DNA from: Halorussus litoreus
Lineage (GTDB): Archaea > Halobacteriota > Halobacteria > Halobacteriales > Haladaptataceae
DNA: 64,000 nucleotides
NCBI RefSeq assembly: GCF_003382685.1
Contig: NZ_QLVG01000038.1
Span: forward strand, 1 to 64,000
Direction: 5' to 3'
The notes beneath the pieces are model-generated. The model was not told where the DNA came from and did no database searches. It was given only the letters and a program-made list of their open reading frames with translations. Every line of letters begins with the position of its first letter. Position 1 is the stretch's first letter. This document shows, piece by piece, positions 8,554 through 17,357 of this stretch. Both the position numbers and the translations under genes were made by a program.

Positions 8554-8668
8554 TGGAGATGCGCCTCGCGCATCTCCAAGCGAGGGACGGGGTGACGCCG
8601 TGGTTTTTTGGTCGAGCTTTTGCCAGGGAGCAGTGCGCCGGTGTCGAGAATCGACACCGGCGCACTGC
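8554..8668. repeat. two hairpins and T-tract between convergent genes
   Basis: Two inverted repeats lie here: 8554-8563/8569-8578 (10-bp arms, 5-nt loop) and 8630-8647/8651-8668 (18-bp perfect arms, 3-nt loop). A T6 run at 8604-8609 between them could terminate the sugar dehydrogenase transcript. Downstream, 8679-8718 carries three tandem, progressively diverged copies of AAGGTCGTGCTTAA-like units. Confidence 0.8.
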
Positions 8669-8717
8669 GACCGCAGCAAAAGGTCGTGCTTAAAAGGTCG
8701 TGCTTAAACGGTCGTAT

Positions 8718-9488
8718 TTAATCCGCGGCCTGCTCCCCGCCGCCGACCGCGTACTCGCGGGTCGCGTCGACCAGCGCGCGGCGGTACTCGCTCTCCTCCG
8801 GATCGGGACCGAGCGAGGCGAACCGGTGTTTGAACCCCGCGAGGCTGACCTCGCTCGCGTCGTCCGCGGCCGCGTGCGCGAGGTCGTACAGTCTGTGGTC
8901 CGAGTCCACGAGGTCGTGGCGCTCGACCAGCGCGAGCGCGAACGCGGCGTTGACCGCGGTCATCTCTGGGTCGGCGGTCCCGGTGAGCCGCAGGCCGTCG
9001 CGTCTCCACGCGGTCTCGGCTCCGCCCTGCGGCGGCTGATCGGCGACCGCGGTCGCCAGTTCGGATTCGAGGAAGGCGACGAGCTTGTCGGTCGGGCCGA
9101 CCCGGAGGGTGATGTCGTCGGCGTAGATGTCCTTCATGTGGTTGGCGATCTGATAGCAGTGGGTCACCCGGCTGCGCTCGACCGACTTGCCCGACAGCGC
9201 GAGAAAGAGGACCTCCTCGATGGACTGGGTGTGGGAGGGATGGGACTCCTCGTGGCGGGCCATGTGGGCGAACTCGTGGAGCGTGAGTTCGCGGGCCATC
9301 GCGCTGGTCGCGACCTGCCGGGAGATGTTCAGGACGTGGTCGTCGGGGTGGGCGGTCCACGTGCGCTCGTCGGGATTCTCCCGGACGCGGACGCGGACTG
9401 GCGAGTCGAGGTCGTACTCGGTCTCGAAGAGGTCGCGGGCGCGGAGAAACGGCGCGGCCGGACCGGGACCGTGGACGTGAACCTCCAT
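8718..9488 (-). CDS. haloarchaeal metallopeptidase-like protein (DUF5781-type)
   Basis: A 256-residue protein I recall as the haloarchaeal DUF5781 family. It contains a zinc-peptidase-like helix, LTLHEFAHMARHEESHPSH, with an HExxH-class variant (HEFAH) around residue 75, so a metalloprotease or former protease role is plausible but unproven. A second conserved segment is THCYQIANHMKDIYADD. No signal peptide or membrane span. I chose the ATG at 9488 (MEVHVHGPGP) over a GTG three codons upstream. It is divergent from fusA, sharing a 250-bp intergenic region. Confidence 0.8.
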   Translation of the reverse strand: MEVHVHGPGPAAPFLRARDLFETEYDLDSPVRVRVRENPDERTWTAHPDDHVLNISRQVATSAMARELTLHEFAHMARHEESHPSHTQSIEEVLFLALSGKSVERSRVTHCYQIANHMKDIYADDITLRVGPTDKLVAFLESELATAVADQPPQGGAETAWRRDGLRLTGTADPEMTAVNAAFALALVERHDLVDSDHRLYDLAHAAADDASEVSLAGFKHRFASLGPDPEESEYRRALVDATREYAVGGGEQAAD

Positions 9489-9705
9489 GCGTACCACTAA
9501 CAGACCTCTGAGGGTATGACTCTTGCGCCGGGCAGGATTCTCGCCGGGGATTCTGCACTACGTAGCGATCTTTTACCGCCCTCAAATCGGGCGAAAGCAA
9601 CACGGGCCGCTCGGCGCGCGTCCACGACGACGACCGGCTGAGCCCTCGTTCCGGACGTAATCCACCTCGTCATTCGCTCACACGGTCTCTCGCGGCGAAA
9701 CACTA

Positions 9706-9716
9706 CGCTTTTCAAC
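9706..9716 (+). promoter_or_regulatory. fusA promoter TATA-like element
   Basis: CGCTTTTCAAC lies 25-34 bp before the fusA ATG, consistent with a leaderless or very short-leader transcript. It shows that fusA is transcribed independently of rps12-rps7 here. Confidence 0.4.
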
Positions 9717-9739
9717 TTCCTTCGGGTAGAAGACCCATA

Positions 9740-11926
9740 ATGGGTAGACGAAAGAAGATCGTCGAACAGTGCGAGCGATTGATGGACGAACCGGAGCACA
9801 TCCGGAACATCGCTATCGCCGCACACGTCGACCACGGCAAGACGACGCTGACGGACAACCTTCTCGCTGGCGCGGGCATGATCGCCGACCAGGGAGAAGC
9901 GACGCAGCTGATGATGGACACCGAGGAGGACGAGCAGGAGCGCGGTATCACCATCGACGCCGCGAACGTCTCGATGACCCACGAGTACGAGGACACCGAC
10001 CACCTCATCAACCTCATCGACACGCCGGGCCACGTCGACTTCGGCGGCGACGTGACCCGCGCGATGCGCGCCGTCGACGGCGCGCTCGTGGTCGTCGACG
10101 CGGTCGAGGGCGCGATGCCCCAGACCGAGACGGTGCTCCGGCAGGCGCTCCGCGAGGGCGTCAAGCCCGCGCTGTTCATCAACAAGGTCGACCGCCTCAT
10201 CTCGGAGCTCCAGGAGGGCCCCGAGGAGATGCAGCGCCGGCTGCTCAACGTCATCGACGACGTGAACGAGCTCATCCGGGGCATGACCGAGGACATGGAC
10301 GACATCGACGACTGGACCGTCTCCGTCGAGGACGGCACGGTCGCGTTCGGGTCGGCCCTCTACAAGTGGGGCGTCTCGATGCCGTCGATGCAGCGCACCG
10401 GGATGGACTTCGGCGACATCATGGACCTCGAGCGCGCCGACAAGCGCCTCGAACTCCACGAGCGCACGCCCCTCTCGGACGTGGTGCTCGACATGGTCTG
10501 TGACCACTTCCCGAACCCGGTCGCCGCCCAGCCCCGACGTATCCCGCGCATCTGGCGCGGTGACGACGAGTCGGACCTCGCCGAGGAGATGCGCCTCGTC
10601 GACGAGGACGGCGAGGTCGTCCTGATGGTGACCGACATCGGCATCGACCCCCACGCGGGCGAGATCGCCGCGGGCCGCGTCTTCTCGGGCACGCTCGAGA
10701 AGGGCCAGGAACTCTACGTCTCCGGTACTGCGGGGAAGAACCGCGTCCAGAGCGTCGGCATCTACATGGGCGGCGAGCGCGAGGAGGTCGACCGCGTGCC
10801 AGCGGGTAACATCGCCGCGGTCACCGGCCTCAAAGACGCCATCGCGGGTTCGACGGTGTCCAGCATGGAGATGACCCCGTTCGAGTCCATCGAGCACATC
10901 TCCGAGCCGGTCATCACCAAGTCCGTCGAGGCCAAGAACATGGACGACCTGCCGAAGCTCATCGAGACGCTTCGCCAGCAGTCCAAGGAGGACCCCACGA
11001 TCCAGATCGAGATCAACGAGGACACCGGCGAGCACCTCATCTCCGGACAGGGTGAGCTCCACCTCGAGGTCATCACCCAGCGCATCGAGCGCAACCAGGG
11101 CATCCCGGTCAACACCGGCGAACCCATCGTCGTCTACCGCGAGGCCATCCAAGAGGCGACCGAAACCATCGAGGGCATCTCTCCGAACCGCCACAACCGG
11201 TTCTACATCCAGGCCGAGCCCCTCGACCAGGAGATCGTCGACAAGCTGGCGCTCGGCGAAGTTAGCATGGACATGCCCGAGCAGGAGCGCCGCGAGGCGC
11301 TCCAGGAGGCTGGCATGGACAAAGACACCAGCCAGAACGTCGAGCACATCCACGGCCGGAACATCCTCATCGACGACACGAAGGGTATCCAGCACCTCAA
11401 CGAGACGATGGAGCTCGTCGTCGAGGGTCTTCAGGAGGCGCTCAACGACGGTCCGCTCGCCGCCGAGCCGGTGCAGGGCGTCCTGCTCCGACTCGAAGAC
11501 GCGCGGCTCCACGAGGACACCATCCACCGCGGTCCGGCCCAGGTAATCCCCGCGGTCCGGAACGCGGTCCACAACTCGCTCATCATGGGCAGGATCCGCC
11601 TGATGGAGCCGATGCAGAACGTCCGCATCGACGTGCCCAACGACCACATGGGCGCGGCGTCCGGCGAGATCCAGGGTCGTCGTGGCCGCGTGGACGACAT
11701 GTACCAGGAGGGAGACCTGATGGTCGTCGAAGGCATCGCGCCGGTCGACGAGATGATCGGCTTCTCGTCGGACATCCGGAGCGCGACCGAGGGTCGCGCG
11801 TCGTGGAACACGGAGAACGCCGGCTTCGAGTTCATGGCCGACAACCTCCAGCGCGACAAGATCATGGAGATCCGCGAGCGCAAGGGCATGAAGCTCGAAC
11901 TGGCCGAGGCCATCGACTACTTCTGA
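9740..11926 (+). CDS. fusA: translation elongation factor 2 (aEF-2)
   Basis: A 728-residue archaeal EF-2, the GTPase that translocates the ribosome. The P-loop AHVDHGKT is at residues 28-35, followed by [16 protein letters not shown] and NKVDR. The C-terminal domain has the [18 protein letters not shown] segment; the histidine after IHRG-type context is the diphthamide site in archaeal EF-2. Length is normal. It is normally adjacent to rps7; here about 5.7 kb with unrelated genes lies between them. Confidence 0.98.
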   Translation: MGRRKKIVEQCERLMDEPEHIRNIAIAAHVDHGKTTLTDNLLAGAGMIADQGEATQLMMDTEEDEQERGITIDAANVSMTHEYEDTDHLINLIDTPGHVDFGGDVTRAMRAVDGALVVVDAVEGAMPQTETVLRQALREGVKPALFINKVDRLISELQEGPEEMQRRLLNVIDDVNELIRGMTEDMDDIDDWTVSVEDGTVAFGSALYKWGVSMPSMQRTGMDFGDIMDLERADKRLELHERTPLSDVVLDMVCDHFPNPVAAQPRRIPRIWRGDDESDLAEEMRLVDEDGEVVLMVTDIGIDPHAGEIAAGRVFSGTLEKGQELYVSGTAGKNRVQSVGIYMGGEREEVDRVPAGNIAAVTGLKDAIAGSTVSSMEMTPFESIEHISEPVITKSVEAKNMDDLPKLIETLRQQSKEDPTIQIEINEDTGEHLISGQGELHLEVITQRIERNQGIPVNTGEPIVVYREAIQEATETIEGISPNRHNRFYIQAEPLDQEIVDKLALGEVSMDMPEQERREALQEAGMDKDTSQNVEHIHGRNILIDDTKGIQHLNETMELVVEGLQEALNDGPLAAEPVQGVLLRLEDARLHEDTIHRGPAQVIPAVRNAVHNSLIMGRIRLMEPMQNVRIDVPNDHMGAASGEIQGRRGRVDDMYQEGDLMVVEGIAPVDEMIGFSSDIRSATEGRASWNTENAGFEFMADNLQRDKIMEIRERKGMKLELAEAIDYF

Positions 11927-12058
11927 GCGACGGGACCGTCCCGCTCGCGCCGCCGCGGTTTTCCCATTATTTTCGGTGTCCCCGAGCCGTCGGCATCTCG
12001 GGCAGGCGTAGGCTGCGCATAATCAAGGCGTGCGCCACCGTCCCCGCATTCCCGAGCC

Positions 12059-12286
12059 GTGTCCCCGCTCGTGCTCGCCCTCTTGCTCGCGCTCATCGTC
12101 GTCCTCTGGGTCGGCCTCGTCGCGGGCGTCCGGGCGCTCGTGTCCGCCAGCGACGGGTCCGCGCCCGAGTCCGGAAGTCGCCGCGGAGGAGTGACTCGTC
12201 ACCCCGGGGAAGTGATCGATGGACGCGGAGGATTCTCAGCTTCGGACGTCGCCCAGCGTCTCCGAGACCGGCCGGTAGAACAGTGA
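12059..12286 (+). CDS. possible small membrane protein
   Basis: A 75-residue frame starting at GTG, with one strong hydrophobic span (VLALLLALIVVLWVGLVAGVRAL) and a charged tail. An AT-containing stretch (GCGCATAATCAAGG) lies about 35-45 bp upstream and could be its promoter. Its last 51 nt overlap the 3' end of the minus-strand gene at 12236, which lowers confidence. No family recognised. Confidence 0.35.
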   Translation: MSPLVLALLLALIVVLWVGLVAGVRALVSASDGSAPESGSRRGGVTRHPGEVIDGRGGFSASDVAQRLRDRPVEQ

Positions 12287-12538
12287 CAGGACGATGCCTG
12301 TCCAGAGGACGAAGAGAACGAGCGCGCCCACGTTCTGGCCGAAGACGCTCGTCCCGCCGGCCGGCGTCGGCGCGAACCAGTAGGCTCTCGACTGCGTCGA
12401 TTGGAGTGCGTCGACGAGGACGTACAGCCAGTACAGTCCAGGACCGTTCAGGACGACGAGACCGAGCAGCCACGCGAGGAGGTCCCGTTGCGGGGCCCAC
12501 GCCGACTCCCCGTCGTCTCGGAGGATGTGGAAAGACAT
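12236..12538 (-). CDS. small two-span membrane protein
   Basis: A 100-residue hypothetical membrane protein starting MSFHILRDDGESAW. It has two hydrophobic segments (LLAWLLGLVVLNGPGLYWLYVLV and VGALVLFVLWTGIVLSLF) joined by a polar loop. The start is the ATG at 12538; the frame extends to 12850 but that part overlaps the next gene antisense and lacks hydrophobic or conserved character. It is divergent from the ACT-domain gene. Function unknown. Confidence 0.65.
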   Translation of the reverse strand: MSFHILRDDGESAWAPQRDLLAWLLGLVVLNGPGLYWLYVLVDALQSTQSRAYWFAPTPAGGTSVFGQNVGALVLFVLWTGIVLSLFYRPVSETLGDVRS

Positions 12539-12688
12539 GCTGTCCGGTCCTGGACGTGTATCTCTCAAAACTGTTCGGTTTTCCATCAACTGTTGGGGCG
12601 AGTTGGCTTCCTGACCCCTCGCCGGTTCGTCGGCCAGTATTGCGACCGTCTGAAACCTTTTACGCGACCGGGCGCGAGGGGAACAGCA

Positions 12689-13228
12689 ATGAGCGACGAC
12701 GCCAGCACCACTCCCCGGGCCTACACGGTCCGACTCGAACTGGTGGACGAACCGGGCGAGCTCCTGCGGGCGCTCGAACCGATCGCGGACAACGGCGGCA
12801 ATCTGCTCTCGATCCTCCACGAGCGGGGTTCGCTGACGCCGCGGGGCCACATCCCCGTCGAGGTCGACCTCGAATGCCCGCCCGGCCGGTTCGACACCAT
12901 CGTGTCCGCGCTCCGGGACGCGGGCGTCAACGTGATCCAGGCCGGGGCCGAGCGCTACGGCGAGTCGGTGACGCTACTGCTCGTGGGCCACGTCGTCGAG
13001 ACCGACCTCTCGGAGACGCTGTCGGCCATCGAGTCCGAATCGGACGCGCAGGTGACCGACCTGTCGCTGTCCGCGCCCGGCGGCACCAGCGACGTGTCGA
13101 GCGCGCGGCTCCGGCTGGACGCCGAGACCGGCAAGACCGCCGAGGTCGTCGCGGCGGTTCGCGAGGTGGCCGAGCGCAAGCAGCTGAAGGTAGTCGAACC
13201 GCTGACGGAACTGGAGGGTGCCGCGTGA
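12689..13228 (+). CDS. ACT-domain amino-acid-binding protein upstream of hom
   Basis: A 179-residue protein with an N-terminal ACT fold (YTVRLELVDEPGELLRALEP ... NLLSILHERG, residues about 12-80) and a second half that resembles another ligand-binding repeat. ACT domains bind amino acids and regulate biosynthetic enzymes. Its stop overlaps the GTG start of homoserine dehydrogenase, which itself lacks an ACT domain, so this is probably the detached regulatory subunit sensing threonine or methionine. That ligand is inference. A TATA-like AACCTTTTACG is about 30 bp upstream. Confidence 0.85.
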   Translation: MSDDASTTPRAYTVRLELVDEPGELLRALEPIADNGGNLLSILHERGSLTPRGHIPVEVDLECPPGRFDTIVSALRDAGVNVIQAGAERYGESVTLLLVGHVVETDLSETLSAIESESDAQVTDLSLSAPGGTSDVSSARLRLDAETGKTAEVVAAVREVAERKQLKVVEPLTELEGAA

Positions 13229-14169
13229 AGCTCGCCATCCTCGGTGCCGGCGCGGTCGGCCGGTCGGTCGCCGACCTCGCGGGCGAGTACGACCACGCGG
13301 TCACGGCGCTTGCGGACTCGACCAGCGCCGCGGTCGACCCCGACGGAATCGACGTGGCCGACGCGCTCGCCCGCAAGGACGAGTCCGGGCGCGTGGGAGC
13401 AGATGCGCCCGCGGACGCGCTCGACGCCGAGTACGACGCACTCGTCGAGGCGACGCCGACCACGCTCGACGACGCCCAACCCGGCTTCGGCCACGTTCGG
13501 ACCGCGCTGGAGCGCGACCGCCACGTCGTGCTGGCGAACAAGGGGCCGGTGGCCGAGCGGTACGACGAGCTACGCGACCTCGAACGCGACAGCGAGGGGT
13601 CGGTCCGGTTCGAGGCCACCGTCGGCGGCGCGATCCCGGTGCTCTCGACCATCGACGACTACGGCCCCGGGAAGATCACCGCCGCGCGTGGCGTTCTCAA
13701 CGGGACCGCGAACTTCGTCCTCTCGCGGATGGCCGCCGAGGGACTGGGGTACGAGCACGTCCTCGCGGAGGCCCAGGACCTTGGCGTCGCGGAGGCCGAC
13801 CCCTCGTTCGACGTGAACGGGACCGACGCGGCGCTCAAGTGCGCCATCCTCGCGAACGTCCTGAACGACGGCGGTTACTCGCTGGCCGACGCCGAGGTCG
13901 AGGGCATCGCGGACCTACCCGGCAACGCGCTCGAACTCGCCGCCGAGGACGGCCGGACCGTGCGGCTCATCGGCGAGGCGACCCCGGACGGCGTCCGTGT
14001 CGGACCGCGACTCGTCCCCCAGAACGGGACGCTGGCGGTGACGGGCACGCGCAACATCGTCCAGCTGGAGACCGACCACGCCGGCCGACTCAACCTCAGC
14101 GGTCGGGGCGCTGGCGGACCCGAGACCGCGACCGCCGTCCTCGCGGACGTGAACCGGCTCTCCAAGTGA
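13225..14169 (+). CDS. hom: homoserine dehydrogenase
   Basis: A 314-residue NAD(P)-dependent homoserine dehydrogenase that reduces aspartate semialdehyde to homoserine for threonine and methionine synthesis. The Rossmann motif GAGAVGRS is at residues 7-14; catalytic-domain segments NKGPVAERYDELRDL, EATVGGAIPVLSTI, LNGTANFVLSRMAAEG and DLGVAEADPSFDVNGTDAALK are all family hallmarks. The GTG start at 13225 overlaps the ACT gene stop. It ends without the C-terminal ACT domain of longer bacterial forms, fitting a two-subunit arrangement. Confidence 0.95.
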   Translation: MKLAILGAGAVGRSVADLAGEYDHAVTALADSTSAAVDPDGIDVADALARKDESGRVGADAPADALDAEYDALVEATPTTLDDAQPGFGHVRTALERDRHVVLANKGPVAERYDELRDLERDSEGSVRFEATVGGAIPVLSTIDDYGPGKITAARGVLNGTANFVLSRMAAEGLGYEHVLAEAQDLGVAEADPSFDVNGTDAALKCAILANVLNDGGYSLADAEVEGIADLPGNALELAAEDGRTVRLIGEATPDGVRVGPRLVPQNGTLAVTGTRNIVQLETDHAGRLNLSGRGAGGPETATAVLADVNRLSK

Positions 14170-14295
14170 GTCCCGGCTGATCTGCTGAGTCGCCGATTGG
14201 GCAGCTTCGAGGGGCCGCCTCTCGCGACCGAATCGTGGCACGGTGTACCAACAACCGCAAGAGGGCGTCGAGGTGGTTGGCGCACCGTATCGAAA

Positions 14296-14305
14296 TGGTT
14301 TTAAC
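14296..14305 (+). promoter_or_regulatory. tuf promoter TATA-like element
   Basis: GGTTTTAACC lies about 50 bp before the EF-1A ATG, predicting transcription start near 14328 and a short leader of about 25-30 nt, unlike the leaderless promoters elsewhere in the window. Confidence 0.5.
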
Positions 14306-14354
14306 CGTTTCTGCCAAAAGATACCGACACAGCGCGTCTGCGCGTGAGATACAA

Positions 14355-15620
14355 ATGAGCGACGAACAACACCAGAATCTGGCCATCATCGGCCACGTCG
14401 ACCACGGAAAGAGCACGCTGGTCGGGCGACTCCTCTACGAGACGGGGAGCGTACCCGAGCACGTCATCGAACAGCACAAAGAAGAGGCCGAGGAGAAGGG
14501 CAAGGGCGGCTTCGAGTTCGCCTACGTCATGGACAACCTCGCCGAGGAGCGTGAGCGCGGTGTCACCATCGACATCGCCCACCAGGAGTTCAGCACGGAC
14601 GCCTACGACTTCACTATCGTGGACTGTCCCGGCCACCGTGACTTCGTGAAGAACATGATCACGGGCGCGTCCCAGGCCGACAACGCCGTCCTCGTCGTCG
14701 CAGCAGACGACGGCGTCGCGCCCCAGACCCAAGAGCACGTGTTCCTCGCGCGGACGCTCGGCATCGACGAACTCATCGTCGGCGTCAACAAGATGGACCT
14801 CGTCGACTACGAGGAAGCCAAGTACAAGGAGGTCGTCTCCGAGGTCGAGGACCTGCTCAAGCAGGTTCAATTCAACACCGAGGACGCTGGCTTCATCCCG
14901 ATCTCGGCGTTCGAGGGCGACAACATCGCAGAAGCGTCCGACAACACGTCGTGGTACAAGGGCGAGACCCTGCTGGAGGCCCTCAACAACCTCAAAGCCC
15001 CCGAGCCGCCGACCGACGCCGATCTCCGCATGCCCATCCAGGACGTGTACACGATTTCGGGCATCGGGACCGTGGCCGTCGGCCGTGTCGAAACCGGTCT
15101 GCTGAAGTCCGGCGACAACGTCAGCTTCCAGCCCAGCGACGTGAGCGGCGAGGTCAAGTCCGTCGAGATGCACCACGAGGAGATCCCGCAGGCCGAACCC
15201 GGCGACAACGTCGGTACCAACGTCCGCGGTGTCGGCAAGGACGACATCCGTCGTGGCGACGTCTGTGGTCCCGCCGACGACCCGCCGAGCGTCGCCGAGA
15301 CGTTCTCGGCCCAGATCGTCGTGATGCAGCACCCGTCGGTCATCACCGACGGCTACACCCCGGTGTTCCACGCCCACACCGCACAGGTGGCGTGTACCAT
15401 CGAGTCCATCGACGCGAAGATCGACCCCTCGTCCGGTGAAGTCGCCGAGGAGGATCCGGACTTCATCCAGTCGGGCGACGCCGCGAAGGTGACCGTCCGA
15501 CCGCAAAAGCCCCTCTCCATCGAGCCGGCCTCGGAGATTCCGGAGCTGGGCAGCTTCGCCATCCGCGACATGGGCCAGACCATCGCGGCCGGTCAGGTCC
15601 TCAGCGTCAACGAGCGATAA
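14355..15620 (+). CDS. tuf: translation elongation factor 1-alpha
   Basis: A 421-residue archaeal EF-1A that delivers aminoacyl-tRNA to the ribosome. The P-loop GHVDHGKS is at residues 13-20, then [32 protein letters not shown] and NKMD. Domains 2 and 3 are complete, ending [18 protein letters not shown]. The start is the ATG at 14355; upstream in-frame sequence is non-coding leader. It is followed after 3 nt by rps10, the conserved archaeal tuf-rps10 pair. Confidence 0.98.
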   Translation: MSDEQHQNLAIIGHVDHGKSTLVGRLLYETGSVPEHVIEQHKEEAEEKGKGGFEFAYVMDNLAEERERGVTIDIAHQEFSTDAYDFTIVDCPGHRDFVKNMITGASQADNAVLVVAADDGVAPQTQEHVFLARTLGIDELIVGVNKMDLVDYEEAKYKEVVSEVEDLLKQVQFNTEDAGFIPISAFEGDNIAEASDNTSWYKGETLLEALNNLKAPEPPTDADLRMPIQDVYTISGIGTVAVGRVETGLLKSGDNVSFQPSDVSGEVKSVEMHHEEIPQAEPGDNVGTNVRGVGKDDIRRGDVCGPADDPPSVAETFSAQIVVMQHPSVITDGYTPVFHAHTAQVACTIESIDAKIDPSSGEVAEEDPDFIQSGDAAKVTVRPQKPLSIEPASEIPELGSFAIRDMGQTIAAGQVLSVNER

Positions 15621-15623
15621 CGC

Positions 15624-15932
15624 ATGCAGCAAGCACGCGTCCGACTGGCGGGAACCAGTCCCGAGGACTTAGACGACATCTGCGACGACGTCCGCGAGAT
15701 CGCGAACAAGACGGGCGTCTCGCTGTCCGGGCCCATCCCGCTCCCGACCAAGACGCTGGAGGTACCCACCCGAAAGTCCCCCGACGGCGAGGGGACCGCG
15801 ACGTGGGAGCACTGGGAGATGCGCGTCCACAAGCGTCTCATCGACATCGACGCCGACGAACGCGCGCTCCGTCAGCTCATGCGCATCCAGGTCCCGAACG
15901 ACGTCTCCATCGAGATCGTCCTCGAGGACTGA
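15624..15932 (+). CDS. rps10: 30S ribosomal protein uS10
   Basis: A 102-residue uS10, a small-subunit head protein. Typical features are [43 protein letters not shown] and the C-terminal [12 protein letters not shown]. It is co-transcribed with tuf (3-nt gap). A T5 tract at 16009-16013, about 75 bp after the stop, may end the operon. Confidence 0.98.
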   Translation: MQQARVRLAGTSPEDLDDICDDVREIANKTGVSLSGPIPLPTKTLEVPTRKSPDGEGTATWEHWEMRVHKRLIDIDADERALRQLMRIQVPNDVSIEIVLED

Positions 15933-16008
15933 ACCGCTCGGACCTGCCGAGCGAGTCGTCTTTCTCCGTTTCTTCGCTCCGAGCAGCCACGCGTTTACTG
16001 CCGGGGTC

Positions 16009-16013
16009 TTTTT
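16009..16013 (+). terminator. T5 tract after tuf-rps10
   Basis: A short T-run 77 bp after the rps10 stop, the type of U-rich signal used for archaeal intrinsic termination. Weak on its own because it is only five bases. Confidence 0.35.
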
Positions 16014-16105
16014 GCCCGTCCCGTCCGAACTGACGTGCGTGCGCCAGTCGAGGAACAGGACCACGCGCCGGAGAGCGGTGACGCCCCGAGGAGGACGGTG
16101 ACGCG

Positions 16106-16732
16106 ATGGCTCCAGCCCAGCCGATGCAGGCCGACCTCCCGCGTGAGGAGAACGCGGGCGGTGGTCGGAGCCCCACCCTAGAGACGCTGGTACTGATCGT
16201 CGTCGTGTTCGTCGCCCAGCAGCTGGTGGGGATGATCTCGCAGGCACTTGCCGCCGGACTGTTCGTTCTCGGGCCGCCGATTTCCGCACGGCCGTGGACG
16301 CTGCTCGCGAGCGTCTACGCCCACGCGAGCGTCCCTCACCTCGTCTCGAACGCCATCGTCCTCGTGGTCGTGGGCTTCGCGGTCGAGAGCGTGACGACCA
16401 AGTGGCGGTTCCACGCGTTCTTCGTGACGGTCGGCATGCTGGCCGGCCTCGCGCAGGTCGTCGTCTCGGGACTGGTCGGCCCCGGCAGCGCGGTTCTCGG
16501 CGCGAGCGGCGCTGTGTTCGGACTGGTGGGCTACCTGCTCGCGGGCAACCCCCTGACCGAGGCGGTGCTGGGCTGGCTTCCCCTCGGGAGCCGTGCGAAG
16601 GTCGCCATCTTGCTCGCGTTCGCCGTCGCGGTGACGATGGCGACCGCCGCGCCGGGCGTCGCGCTGGTCGCACATTTCACGGGCTTCGTGCTCGGCTCGG
16701 TCGCCGGCCGGGCGAAGCTATTGGACGTGTAA
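16106..16732 (+). CDS. rhomboid family intramembrane serine protease
   Basis: A 208-residue membrane protein with six hydrophobic spans. Rhomboid hallmarks are present: HxxxN (His78, Asn82), the nucleophile motif GASGAVFGLVGYLLAGN with Ser134, and a late-span His190 (LVAHFTGFVLG) that completes the Ser-His dyad. These enzymes cut substrates within the membrane. Substrate unknown. It is a single gene between rps10 and tRNA-Ala. A second rhomboid is encoded at 49231. Confidence 0.85.
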   Translation: MAPAQPMQADLPREENAGGGRSPTLETLVLIVVVFVAQQLVGMISQALAAGLFVLGPPISARPWTLLASVYAHASVPHLVSNAIVLVVVGFAVESVTTKWRFHAFFVTVGMLAGLAQVVVSGLVGPGSAVLGASGAVFGLVGYLLAGNPLTEAVLGWLPLGSRAKVAILLAFAVAVTMATAAPGVALVAHFTGFVLGSVAGRAKLLDV

Positions 16733-16775
16733 GACCGCGTGGTGACGCAGGTCAGAAGTCGGCCCGAAACATAAC

Positions 16776-16787
16776 CTTCTAATAAGT
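16776..16787 (+). promoter_or_regulatory. tRNA-Ala promoter TATA-like element
   Basis: CTTCTAATAAGT lies about 30-40 bp before the mature tRNA start and is the only AT-rich block in this gap, so it is the likely TATA box. Confidence 0.5.
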
Positions 16788-16814
16788 GCGGGCGCTACGG
16801 CTTATTGCGTTCGC

Positions 16815-16886
16815 GGGCTCGTAGATCAGCGGTAGATCGCTTCCTTCGCAAGGAAGAGGCCCTGGGTTCAAATCCCAGCGAGTCCA
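16815..16886 (+). tRNA. tRNA-Ala (anticodon CGC)
   Basis: A complete 72-nt cloverleaf. The acceptor stem GGGCTCG/CGAGTCC includes the G3-U70 pair that marks alanine tRNAs, with discriminator A. The D arm is GATC...GATC, the anticodon stem CTTCC/GGAAG encloses loop TTCGCAA (anticodon CGC), and the T arm is CTGGG-TTCAAAT-CCCAG. No intron and no encoded CCA. Confidence 0.97.
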
Positions 16887-17150
16887 CTACGACCTTTTAC
16901 CGCACTCGAAACCGCAGAGCCAGCGGCTCTCCGGTTTCTCGCTCGTAAAAGCTCGCCCAAAAACACCGTCAGACCTTCGGTCTGACGAGCTGTTGCGAAT
17001 CGAAGATTCGCCACATCCCGAAAATCGGACATTTTCGAGGACCTCGGTCGCTTCGCTCACGAGGACACGACGCTCACCCGACAGCACCGCGACCGCGACA
17101 GCACTGCTCCGGAACCGGTCGAAGTTCTTAGTAATCGAGAAGTCCTCGAC
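16887..17150. repeat. cluster of small hairpins downstream of tRNA-Ala
   Basis: The 471-bp gap after the tRNA holds no gene I can support. Its first part is a run of adjacent inverted repeats: an interrupted GAAACCG...CGGTTTC arm pair near 16908-16941, GTCAGACC-TTCG-GGTCTGAC-type near 16968-16986, GCGAATC-GAA-GATTCGC near 16995-17011, and CGAAAATC...GATTTTCG-like near 17018-17040. The same kind of modules occur inside the large palindromic elements (for example 54708-54750), so this may be a degenerate relative. Beyond 17150 I see nothing recognisable. Confidence 0.55.
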
Positions 17151-17357
17151 TTTCGCCAGCCTATTAGTGACGTATCGAACCGTCGTCGCCGATGCTGGGA
17201 TAGCTTCGTCCTATCATCTCGTTCTCAAGCCCGCAGTAGTAACAAAACTCCTACCGTACCCTCGCCGCTACTCGCACCGCTCCAGCCAACCGCCGTCAGA
17301 CGCCCGTCGTACGGCGAAACACAGGCTTTACCACCCCTGAACGTAAGACAAAGCACG

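Noticed and set aside
9497-11647. 716-residue open frame antisense to fusA
   Set aside because: Same antisense-shadow composition; the plus strand is EF-2 throughout.
12539-12850. N-terminal extension of the minus-strand membrane protein
   Set aside because: It crosses the ACT gene promoter and start, is charged and unconserved, and a good ATG at 12538 gives a sensible two-span protein.
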